Part shown: positions 1-6,941 of the stretch, piece by piece | How the letters are laid out: each line of letters opens with the position of its first letter | Position numbering within the stretch: position 1 is the first letter of the stretch | Origin: Paludibacteraceae bacterium | GTDB lineage: Bacteria > Bacteroidota > Bacteroidia > Bacteroidales > Paludibacteraceae | Length of the DNA stretch: 41,875 nucleotides | Reading direction: 5' to 3' | NCBI GenBank assembly: GCA_024399835.1 | Contig: JAKSNK010000014.1 | Coordinates: 1 to 41,875, forward strand | The notes under the pieces: generated by a model | The model's database searches: none | What the model was told of the DNA's origin: nothing | What the model saw: the letters and a program-made list of their open reading frames with translations, nothing else | Program-made: the position numbers and the translations under genes

Positions 1-597
1 GACGAGAGCGACCGTTCCAATACTTGCTTCTTCAATATTATGATGATTGCTGATTTGTATAATCCTTATCAGGGCGATGCTACGGTAGATACCGCATATA
101 CCTTCAACGCTGCTCGTGAAGATGTCATCAATACGACAATGTTTGAGAAGTATGGAGTATTCATTATTGATGCTTACGATGAAAACCGTCCGTGCGAATT
201 TTATGCTATGGTGATGGCTAATACAATGGATCCTACTTACCTCATTCCGTTGGATAGTTATGAAATCACGGACGAGGAAGTTGCTCCTTGCATGATTGCT
301 TCTTCCGGCTATGATTCTGATTACAGCGAGCCGATGCCTTCTTTCTTCATGACCGCCAACAATATTTGGTACATGGTAGAAGGAACGATGACGATGGCTA
401 CTGACAAGATGACCGTCGTTGCTCTCAACTCGAACGGCAATAAAGTGAATATCACCATCAACTTTGTTCCGAGCGACTTGAGAGAGGTAATGGACAACGC
501 TGCCAATAACCATATCAACAAACTGATGCACAGAAATCACTTGTACATCCTGCGTGATGGCAAACTATTCAATGTGCTTGGTGCTCGTATGAAGTAA
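1..597 (+). CDS. Secreted protein of unknown function, C-terminal part (5' end outside window)
   Basis: The frame is open from base 1, so the start lies upstream and 198 residues are visible. I do not recognise a catalytic domain. The visible part is acidic and beta-rich, with a segment around EGTMTMATDKMTVVALNSNG that resembles repeated beta modules of Bacteroidales surface proteins. It ends in YILRDGKLFNVLGARMK, a tail that aligns without gaps with the ends of three other proteins in this window (13774, 25269, and the minus-strand gene ending at 40589). This suggests export and a shared sorting or anchoring signal, which is inference. Codon use favours GCT, GGT and AAG, as in the 11135 gene, and may mean high expression. 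A strong terminator follows 24 bases after the stop. Confidence 0.8.
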   Translation, partial: DESDRSNTCFFNIMMIADLYNPYQGDATVDTAYTFNAAREDVINTTMFEKYGVFIIDAYDENRPCEFYAMVMANTMDPTYLIPLDSYEITDEEVAPCMIASSGYDSDYSEPMPSFFMTANNIWYMVEGTMTMATDKMTVVALNSNGNKVNITINFVPSDLREVMDNAANNHINKLMHRNHLYILRDGKLFNVLGARMK

Positions 598-620
598 TAC
601 GGCAATTGCCCAAAGCTGCA

Positions 621-657
621 AGCCGCCTGACCGATGTGTCAGGCGGCTTCTTTTTTC
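621..657 (+). terminator. Rho-independent terminator
   Basis: A perfect 10-bp stem (AGCCGCCTGA at 621-630 pairing with 639-648) with an 8-nt loop is followed by TCTTTTTTCT. It sits 24 bases after the stop of the first gene and should end that transcript. Confidence 0.93.
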
Positions 658-660
658 TCT

Positions 661-735
661 TCCTCTAACTGTAGGCGCTTGCGCTGTCCTCTAAACTGTA
701 GGCAGCCCTTCTGCCGTCCTCTAATTCTCGGGTCT
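661..735. repeat. Imperfect direct repeats of 26-30 bp, each with a small hairpin
   Basis: TCCTCTAACTGTAGGC at 661, TCCTCTAAACTGTAGGC at 687 and TCCTCTAATTCTCGGG at 717 begin three successive copies. The first two are followed by different short palindromes (GCGC-TT-GCGC and GGCAG-CCCTT-CTGCC), so the stem is kept while its sequence changes. The third copy runs into the headed 11-bp repeat. Function unknown. Confidence 0.6.
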
Positions 736-771
736 TTGCCGACAGTCGACCGACGGTCGACCGACGGTCGA
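730..771 (+). repeat. Headed 11-bp tandem repeat, copy 1
   Basis: The 14-nt head GGGTCTTTGCCGAC (730-743) leads into units of the form GGTCGACCGAC that repeat every 11 bp up to 771. The same head followed by the same unit family occurs at 878-919, and in reverse orientation inside the GT9 gene (27881-27957). Confidence 0.85.
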
Positions 772-805
772 ATATAAGATGCGTATGAGTTTGCCGAGTG
801 GTTTT

Positions 806-970
806 GCTTCCTTTTCGCTTCCTTTTCGCTGTCGTTTCGCTGTCGTTTTGGGTATGTGTCTTGTATGTGTCTTTTGTGGGTCTTTGCCGACGGCGGACCG
901 ACGGCGAACCGACGGCGAAAGCAGAGGTTAAGCATGGGTCGGGCATAGGTCGGACATCGGTCAATCATAC
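806..970. repeat. Fifteen-unit 11-bp array whose unit changes along its length
   Basis: Cutting every 11 bases from 806 gives 15 units without a phase slip. They begin as GCTTCCTTTTC (twice), GCTGTCGTTTC, GCTGTCGTTTT, continue as GGGTATGTGTC, TTGTATGTGTC, TTTTGTGGGTC, then TTTGCCGACGG, CGGACCGACGG, CGAACCGACGG, and end as GTCGGGCATAG, GTCGGACATCG, GTCAATCATAC. Neighbouring units resemble each other while distant ones do not. The second headed repeat (head 878-891) lies in phase inside it. Confidence 0.85.
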
Positions 971-984
971 CCTCTGCTTTTTTT
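918..984. terminator. Long-loop inverted repeat with T run, possible terminator
   Basis: AAAGCAGAGG (918-927) pairs perfectly with CCTCTGCTTT (971-980), and four more T residues follow. The 43-nt loop consists of units of the 11-bp array. It resembles a rho-independent terminator, but the loop is unusually long and the transcript it would end is unknown. Confidence 0.45.
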
Positions 985-1095
985 GCAGAAGTTGAAAACT
1001 TCCGTAATTATCTAATTATCAGTTGTGAAAGAACTGTTGGAAATGTTTATATCGTGTTGAAAACTATGTTTATAACTCTCATAACTCATTATATA

Positions 1096-1127
1096 TTTGG
1101 AAGTCTCAATTATTTTTCGTATCTTTG
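1096..1127 (+). promoter_or_regulatory. Bacteroidota primary-sigma promoter for the dcw operon
   Basis: A -33 element TTTG (1096-1099) and a -7 element TATCTTTG (1120-1127) are separated by exactly 20 bases, matching the known Bacteroidota consensus. Only 18 bases separate the -7 element from the rsmH ATG, so the leader should be about a dozen nucleotides. Confidence 0.88.
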
Positions 1128-1145
1128 CAACGCTAATTGGTATAT

Positions 1146-2057
1146 ATGCACGAAACCTATCACATACCGGCATTATTGGACCCCACTATTCGCGGTTTGA
1201 ACATCCGCCCCGATGGCATTTATGTGGATGTCACTTTCGGCGGTGGAGGGCATAGTCGTGCCATTATGCGGCAATTGGGTGACAAGGGGCAGTTGTATTC
1301 GTTTGACCGGGATGCCGATGCGTATGCCAACGAGCAGCAACGGGGCGAATTGATTAACGACCCGCGGTGGCACTTCGTGCACGGCAATTTCAGGTACTTG
1401 TCCAACTTCATGGACTACTGCGGAATTACGCAAATAGATGGACTGTTGGCAGATTTAGGCGTCAGTTTTCATCATTTTGACGATGCACAACGGGGGTTTA
1501 GTTTCCGGTTTGAAGGACCGCTGGATATGCGTATGAATCAGCAAGCCGGTATGACCGCTGCCGATATCGTGAATACCTATAGCGAAGAATCCTTGGCGAA
1601 TGTGTTGTATTTGTATGGCGAACTGAAGAACTCGCGCAGTATAGCGCATCGCATTGTGGCGGAACGGCAACGGGAACCCGTTTTGCGGACGGAGCAGTTG
1701 GCACACCTGTTGGGGGATGACAAGAAAACGCTCACACTGGTCTTTCAGGCGTTGCGTATTGAGGTCAATGACGAATTGGCGGCACTCCGTCAGTTGCTGA
1801 CTTCTGCGGTCGGATTGCTTGCCCCTGCGGGTAGAATAGCCATACTGACTTACCATTCGCTGGAGGACCGCATTGTGAAGAATTTCTTCCGCTCCGGGCA
1901 GATAGACGGACAGATACAAAAAGACTTTTATGGCAATGTCGTCACCCCGTTTCGTGTTATTGAGAAAGGTTTAGTACCCACTACGGAAGAAGTCAATCAG
2001 AATCCCCGTGCACGCTCAGCCAAATTGAGAGTTGCCGAAAAAATAGTATCGATATGA
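1146..2057 (+). CDS. rsmH: 16S rRNA (cytosine(1402)-N(4))-methyltransferase RsmH (MraW)
   Basis: The 303-residue protein methylates N4 of C1402 in 16S rRNA using S-adenosylmethionine. The N-terminus MHETYHIPALL matches the usual start of the family. The SAM-binding loop FGGGGHS is at residues 31-37, and the later segments GLLADLGVSFHHFD and YHSLEDRIVKNFF are characteristic. I chose ATG 1146 over the in-frame TTG at 1137 because the protein family begins here and the TTG falls at the predicted transcription start. The stop overlaps the start of the next gene in ATGA. It is the first gene of the dcw operon; no mraZ lies in front. Confidence 0.97.
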   Translation: MHETYHIPALLDPTIRGLNIRPDGIYVDVTFGGGGHSRAIMRQLGDKGQLYSFDRDADAYANEQQRGELINDPRWHFVHGNFRYLSNFMDYCGITQIDGLLADLGVSFHHFDDAQRGFSFRFEGPLDMRMNQQAGMTAADIVNTYSEESLANVLYLYGELKNSRSIAHRIVAERQREPVLRTEQLAHLLGDDKKTLTLVFQALRIEVNDELAALRQLLTSAVGLLAPAGRIAILTYHSLEDRIVKNFFRSGQIDGQIQKDFYGNVVTPFRVIEKGLVPTTEEVNQNPRARSAKLRVAEKIVSI

Positions 2058-2374
2058 GTGAAAAAAAACGAATTACATTTAAGGAGGTCCTGAGCGGCGA
2101 TATCCTGCTGAGGGAGTGGGTTCGAGACCAATTCCCCCTGTTGTGGCTGATTGTCGGCTTAATCTGTATCTATATTCTTTTGGGCTATCAGGCACAGGCA
2201 CAACAAAAGCACCTGACGGACTTGCAAAAAGAACTGCAGGATAAGCACTATAAACAGCTGTTTATTGAGTCCGAAGTAACCCAACGCACACGGCAGTCGC
2301 AAATCGTGCAGGAACTGGAGCAGCGTGGCAGTACAATCAAGGAGAATAAAAAACCTGTTATAAATATTCCGTAA
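2054..2374 (+). CDS. FtsL-like cell-division membrane protein
   Basis: This 106-residue bitopic protein has a short basic cytoplasmic N-terminus, one membrane helix at about residues 28-46 (LLWLIVGLICIYILLGY), and a periplasmic heptad-like helix rich in Q, L and K (about 48-90). Size, topology and position between rsmH and ftsI are those of FtsL, which in the divisome bridges FtsQ/FtsB to FtsW/FtsI. Sequence conservation in the family is low, so the call rests on topology and context. It overlaps both neighbours (ATGA with rsmH, TAATG with ftsI), indicating translational coupling. Confidence 0.8.
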   Translation: MSEKKRITFKEVLSGDILLREWVRDQFPLLWLIVGLICIYILLGYQAQAQQKHLTDLQKELQDKHYKQLFIESEVTQRTRQSQIVQELEQRGSTIKENKKPVINIP

Positions 2375-4224
2375 TGATAACAAAAAAAGATCAAATAGTT
2401 ATTCGGTTTGCAGTTATTTTCATAACTCTTACTGTAGCTGCTTCCGTCGTCATTATCTCCAAGATTTGGAAAGTGCAGCACAATGAGAATGAAGAACTCA
2501 AATGGAGCAAAATCGAGAAAAGCCAGGTTCGCACCAATCAGCCCGTTGAGCCCATGCGTGGAAATATCTACGATGCCAATAGGCAGTTGTTGGCAAGCAG
2601 TTTGCCCGAATACATCGTGCGTATGGATACGCGTGTAGAGGCATTGCATTTGAAAAATGACTCGTTATTTAAGCGATACATCGACTCTATTTCCATCGGG
2701 TTAAGCAATATCATAGGCGACAAATCTCCGCAGGAATATAAGAAGATAATCAAAACTGCATTCTATAGCGAGCGCGAAGAAGTCAAATACCACGATATCC
2801 GTTTGCACAAAGGGCGAATCAATTATTTGCAAAAGAAGGAAATTGAGCAATTGCCGTTGATTAATAGGGGTGTCTATAAGAGTGGTGTTTACTTTACGGA
2901 ACAACATGTGCGAGTCAATCCTTATGGCGATTTGGGGCGTCGCGCCATTGGTACTACTGATAAGGAATCCGGTCAGGGTGACTTGGGATTGGAATACAGT
3001 TTTAATGATGTCTTGACGGGTACTCCCGGTGTTGCCACTTATATGCGCGTCGCAGGGAGACAGTCGATGGTACCTGTGAAGGACGCCATTGACGGATGCG
3101 ATGTGATTACTACCCTCGATGTGAACCTGATGGATATATGCGAAAAGACATTACGCAGTAAAATCGAGGCAGTGGAGGGCGATTGGGGATGTGTCATCCT
3201 TATGGAAGCGCACTCCGGTCAAATCAAGGCAATGGTCAATCTGGACCGCCAGTCCGACGGCACTTATGCCGAAACCAACGATCATACCATCAAGCGTGTC
3301 GAACCGGGTTCGACCTTTAAGACCATCGCCATGATGGCTGCCATTGACGAAGGACGAATACAGATAGACGACACTTTCCGCATTACGGTCAAACCGTGGG
3401 AATACCACTCCTTGAAACATACCGATTCGCACAAAAAAGATACTGTCCTGACGGCGCGCAGCGCATTGGCTATCAGTAGCAATATCGCATTGGCAAAGAT
3501 GATAGTTAAGGCATATCATGGCGATCCGGAACCGTTTATACAAAAGTTGGAGAAGATGGGACTGACACAGGGTTTCTATTCGGAATTGCCCAAGGCGCAT
3601 AAGCCGAAGATTGCCGTTCCTGACAACAAAGTGACTATCAGCAAGATGGCATACGGATATTCGGTTGAATTGTCTCCCTTGCAGATTATGGCATTCTACA
3701 ACGGAATTGCCAATGACGGTAAAATGATTCGCCCCTATTTGGTCAGTCGGATAGAGCGTGACGGAGTTGTATTGCAGGAGTTTGATACCGAAACAATCAG
3801 CACATTGTGCAGCGCTTCTACACTGCGGGACATTCGTGGCGGTTTGCACGATGTGGTATGGGACAATAACCTGCCCGGAACGGCTGCTCCTTTTGCCGGA
3901 CATAACAAGGCGCAAAGCGAACTCGTACATATAGCCGGTAAGACGGGAACTGCCCAATTGCTGCTCAAAAACGAGTTCAACCGATGGGAATATCAGTCCC
4001 GCAAACACCGTATGACTTTCGTGGGATATTTCCCCGAAGAGGACCCGCAATATACCTGTATTTGCATGATTGAGCATCCTAAAAGCATGGTGAACGGTGT
4101 TACGCGTGGCTACGATGCAGGGCGTGACTGTGGTGAAGTGGTGCGTAAGATTGCCGAGCAGACCATCGCATACAGTTGGGTGTATGAAATAGAGAACGGA
4201 CAAAAAATATTCAAGAAGAGATGA
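2374..4224 (+). CDS. ftsI: Peptidoglycan D,D-transpeptidase FtsI (class B penicillin-binding protein)
   Basis: The 616-residue protein cross-links septal peptidoglycan in the periplasm. A single membrane anchor spans about residues 10-30. The dimerisation domain begins with MRGNIYDANRQLLA near residue 60. The transpeptidase domain carries the three active-site motifs: STFK (S313-K316, nucleophile S313), SSN (368-370) and KTGT (523-526). The sequence ends about 90 residues after KTG with no clear PASTA domain, which as I recall is present in many Bacteroidota FtsI proteins. It overlaps murE by the ATGA arrangement and would act with FtsW, encoded further along the operon. Confidence 0.96.
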   Translation: MITKKDQIVIRFAVIFITLTVAASVVIISKIWKVQHNENEELKWSKIEKSQVRTNQPVEPMRGNIYDANRQLLASSLPEYIVRMDTRVEALHLKNDSLFKRYIDSISIGLSNIIGDKSPQEYKKIIKTAFYSEREEVKYHDIRLHKGRINYLQKKEIEQLPLINRGVYKSGVYFTEQHVRVNPYGDLGRRAIGTTDKESGQGDLGLEYSFNDVLTGTPGVATYMRVAGRQSMVPVKDAIDGCDVITTLDVNLMDICEKTLRSKIEAVEGDWGCVILMEAHSGQIKAMVNLDRQSDGTYAETNDHTIKRVEPGSTFKTIAMMAAIDEGRIQIDDTFRITVKPWEYHSLKHTDSHKKDTVLTARSALAISSNIALAKMIVKAYHGDPEPFIQKLEKMGLTQGFYSELPKAHKPKIAVPDNKVTISKMAYGYSVELSPLQIMAFYNGIANDGKMIRPYLVSRIERDGVVLQEFDTETISTLCSASTLRDIRGGLHDVVWDNNLPGTAAPFAGHNKAQSELVHIAGKTGTAQLLLKNEFNRWEYQSRKHRMTFVGYFPEEDPQYTCICMIEHPKSMVNGVTRGYDAGRDCGEVVRKIAEQTIAYSWVYEIENGQKIFKKR

Positions 4225-5657
4225 TACTTACAACCCTTTTACAAGGACTTCCCGTGCAAGTGTTCGGACCAACCGACATAGATATCACGGGTATTCAGTT
4301 TGACTCTCGCAAAGTGCAAACGGGTAATTTATTTGTGGCACAGGTGGGCACTACTATGGACGGACACAATTTTGTGGACAACTGTATTGCACAGGGTGCC
4401 ACCGCTATCGTTATCAGCAATCCTGCCTATCGGCGCGAAGGTGTGACAACAATTATAGCCGACAATACGGACTATATTCTCGGCATGATGGCACATCGTT
4501 GGTTCGGTTGCCCCTCGGAGCATCTTACCTTGGTCGGCGTAACGGGCACCAACGGCAAGACGACCATTGCCACCTTGCTCTATAAGATGACACGGGCACT
4601 CGGGCACAAAGCAGGACTGCTATCTACGGTGGTTAATTACATCGACGACCAATCTGTTCCCTCTACTCATACTACCCCTGATGCGATAGAACTGAACGGG
4701 CTGCTGCGGCAGATGGTGGATGCTGGATGCGAATATGCTTTTATGGAGGTCAGCAGCCACTCGATTGCCCAAGAGCGCATTGCCGGACTGCACTTCAACG
4801 GTGCTCTCTTTACCAACCTCACGCGCGACCACTTGGATTATCATAAGACTTTTGATAATTACCGCGATACGAAAAAGCGACTCTTTGACAATCTCGCGAA
4901 AGGGGCTTTTGCTGTCACCAACAAGGACGACAAGAACGGCTTGGTCATGACACAAAATACCCCTGCTGAGGTAAAAACCTATTCGACACGCACTTTGGCG
5001 GACTTTAAGGCAAGTATATTGGAAGAGGGCTTTGACGGCATGTTGCTCTCTGTCAATCGGCAGGAAGTTTTTGTTCCTTTGGTAGGCAGGTTTAACGCCA
5101 GCAATATATTGGCTATTTATAGTGCGGCTATTTGTTTAGGATTTGACAATGCGGAAGTTCTACGCGTGCTGTCTACCTTGACCGCCGTGAATGGGCGGTT
5201 TGAGACTATTCATAGTGAGCATAAGGGATGGACTGCCATTGTAGATTACGCCCATACGCCCGATGCGGTGGATAATGTCATTCAAACAATCAACGAAATC
5301 CGCAAGGGCAAACTGATTACCGTAGTGGGCTGTGGTGGCAATCGGGACAAGGGCAAACGCCCGATGATGGCACAGATAGCCAAGCATGGTAGCGACCAAC
5401 TCATTCTTACCAGCGATAACCCGCGCGACGAAGAGCCGGCAGATATCCTACGGGACATGGCTGCGGGACTGACCGAAGAGGAGTTGCACCAAACGCTGAT
5501 TATTGAAGACCGCGCTGCGGCTATTCAAACCGCCTGCACCCTGGCGCAAGCCGACGATGTCATTCTCATTGCCGGCAAAGGGCATGAAGATTATCAGATT
5601 ATCCGTGGGGTCAAACACCACTTTGATGACCACGAGATGGTTCGTAAATTTTGTTAA
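4221..5657 (+). CDS. murE: UDP-N-acetylmuramoyl-tripeptide synthetase MurE, meso-diaminopimelate type
   Basis: The enzyme adds the third stem-peptide residue to UDP-MurNAc-L-Ala-D-Glu in the cytoplasm with ATP. The 478-residue sequence has the Mur-ligase ATP loop GVTGTNGKTT (106-115), the HTTPD segment that binds the UDP-sugar region, and DNPR at 399-402. In characterised MurE enzymes DNPR marks meso-diaminopimelate rather than lysine as substrate, so the peptidoglycan is predicted to be of the DAP type. Its start overlaps the ftsI stop, and it ends 12 bases before mraY. Confidence 0.97.
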   Translation: MILTTLLQGLPVQVFGPTDIDITGIQFDSRKVQTGNLFVAQVGTTMDGHNFVDNCIAQGATAIVISNPAYRREGVTTIIADNTDYILGMMAHRWFGCPSEHLTLVGVTGTNGKTTIATLLYKMTRALGHKAGLLSTVVNYIDDQSVPSTHTTPDAIELNGLLRQMVDAGCEYAFMEVSSHSIAQERIAGLHFNGALFTNLTRDHLDYHKTFDNYRDTKKRLFDNLAKGAFAVTNKDDKNGLVMTQNTPAEVKTYSTRTLADFKASILEEGFDGMLLSVNRQEVFVPLVGRFNASNILAIYSAAICLGFDNAEVLRVLSTLTAVNGRFETIHSEHKGWTAIVDYAHTPDAVDNVIQTINEIRKGKLITVVGCGGNRDKGKRPMMAQIAKHGSDQLILTSDNPRDEEPADILRDMAAGLTEEELHQTLIIEDRAAAIQTACTLAQADDVILIAGKGHEDYQIIRGVKHHFDDHEMVRKFC

Positions 5658-5669
5658 TTAATTACTGCT

Positions 5670-6941
5670 ATGTTATATCAATTATTTTCTCAACTTAGTG
5701 ATTTTCCCGGCGCACGGCTTTTTACCTACATTTCTTTCCGTGCCATTGTTGCCAATGTGTTGGCTTTGTTGGTCAGTATTCATTTTGGACGCTATTTTAT
5801 AGGTCTGCTTAAGCGCAAACATATATCCGAAACGCAGCGCGATGTTAAACTGGATCCCTTCAATACAGAGAAAAAAGGTGTCCCCACAATGGGTGGCATC
5901 GTTATCATTGTCAGTATTCTGCTTCCGTGTCTGTTGATGGGCAATTTGAGCAATGTCTATATGTTGCTTATGCTGATTACCACGCTGTTGTTGGGCGCAC
6001 TGGGTTTTGCAGACGATTACATCAAGACCTTCCGCAAAAACAAGGCAGGAATCAACGGATGGGTTAAAATCGCCGGACAGGTGCTGTTGGGACTGATTGT
6101 CGGCTTGACATTGCGTTATAGTCCGATGGCAACCATGAACGAACGCGTAGATACGGTGATAGAAAACAATGTGACCGTCGTACATAAATCGCCCGAGGTC
6201 AAATCGACACGCACTACCATTCCTTTTGTCAAAAACCATAACTGCAACTATGCCGATATGTTCGCTTTCTTGGGCGAGGAAAATATGTATCGTGCAGGGT
6301 GGATTTTCTTTGTCATCCTGACTGTTCTGGTTGTTGCTGCTGTCAGCAACGGTGCCAACCTCAACGACGGTATGGACGGCATGTGTGCCGGCAATTCGGC
6401 GATTATAGGCGCGGCATTGATTATATTGGCATATATCAGCGGCAATGTGATTTTTGCAGACTATTTTGATGTGATGTACATCCCTGGCTCGGAAGAATTA
6501 GTAGTCTTCCTGAGTGCTTTTGTGGGGGCATTGGTCGGTTTCCTGTGGTGGAACGGTTTCCCTGCACAAATCTTCATGGGCGATACGGGTTCGCTGACCA
6601 TTGGCGGTATTATAGGTGTTTGTGCTGTGATTATACACAAGGAACTCCTGCTGCCTATCTTGTGCGGCATCTTCCTCTTGGAGAGTGTCAGCGTTATCTT
6701 GCAAACGCAAGTGTATAAGTTTATGAAGAAGAGAGGTGTCCACTACCGTATATTTAAGCGCACACCTTTCCATGACCAATTCCGTACATCCATGGAGAAG
6801 GCGCTCGAGAACGATCCCACTTGCAGTTTCCTTTTCAAGGGAAGTCCCGAACTGCACCACGAAACCAAGATTGTTCTTCGTTTCTGCATTGTTACACTCA
6901 TTTTGGCAGCAATCACCATTTTGACACTCAAGATACGATGA
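5670..6941 (+). CDS. mraY: Phospho-N-acetylmuramoyl-pentapeptide transferase MraY
   Basis: MraY transfers phospho-MurNAc-pentapeptide to undecaprenyl phosphate, making lipid I at the inner membrane. The 423-residue protein has about ten hydrophobic segments. Conserved catalytic and magnesium-binding motifs are visible: FADDYIK (D115, D116), NLNDGMDG (D233, D236) and the late HYRIFKRTPFH loop. A hydrophilic insertion of roughly 50 residues (about 150-200) follows the fifth helix; the Bacteroidota enzymes I recall are also longer than the roughly 360-residue E. coli enzyme. The stop overlaps the murD start (ATGA). Confidence 0.97.
   Translation: MLYQLFSQLSDFPGARLFTYISFRAIVANVLALLVSIHFGRYFIGLLKRKHISETQRDVKLDPFNTEKKGVPTMGGIVIIVSILLPCLLMGNLSNVYMLLMLITTLLLGALGFADDYIKTFRKNKAGINGWVKIAGQVLLGLIVGLTLRYSPMATMNERVDTVIENNVTVVHKSPEVKSTRTTIPFVKNHNCNYADMFAFLGEENMYRAGWIFFVILTVLVVAAVSNGANLNDGMDGMCAGNSAIIGAALIILAYISGNVIFADYFDVMYIPGSEELVVFLSAFVGALVGFLWWNGFPAQIFMGDTGSLTIGGIIGVCAVIIHKELLLPILCGIFLLESVSVILQTQVYKFMKKRGVHYRIFKRTPFHDQFRTSMEKALENDPTCSFLFKGSPELHHETKIVLRFCIVTLILAAITILTLKIR

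Larger units (their letters stand above)
598..1145. other. Gene-free 548-bp spacer, repeat-rich
   Basis: No credible gene is present. The stretch holds, in order, a rho-independent terminator (621-657), imperfect direct repeats with hairpins (661-735), a headed 11-bp tandem repeat (730-771), a 15-unit phased 11-bp array (806-970) containing a second headed copy, an inverted repeat ending in T residues (918-984), an AT-rich stretch, and the rsmH promoter (1096-1127). Small ORFs on both strands exist only because the 11-bp units contain no stop codons. Confidence 0.75.

Noticed and set aside
639-968. Minus-strand ORFs of 109 and 99 residues (and a plus-strand 65-residue ORF at 798-995) in the spacer
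   Set aside because: They run through 11-bp repeats that lack stop codons in all frames, have no plausible ribosome or promoter context, and encode arginine-, threonine- and serine-rich low-complexity peptides.
806-970. CRISPR array
   Set aside because: The repeats are 11 bp with no unique spacers, and no cas genes are in the window.
1137-1145. TTG start for rsmH
   Set aside because: It would fall at or just after the predicted transcription start; ATG 1146 matches the family N-terminus.
3151-4203. 350-residue ORF antisense to ftsI
   Set aside because: Lies wholly inside a well-supported essential gene, its composition is unlike real proteins, and no family pattern is visible.
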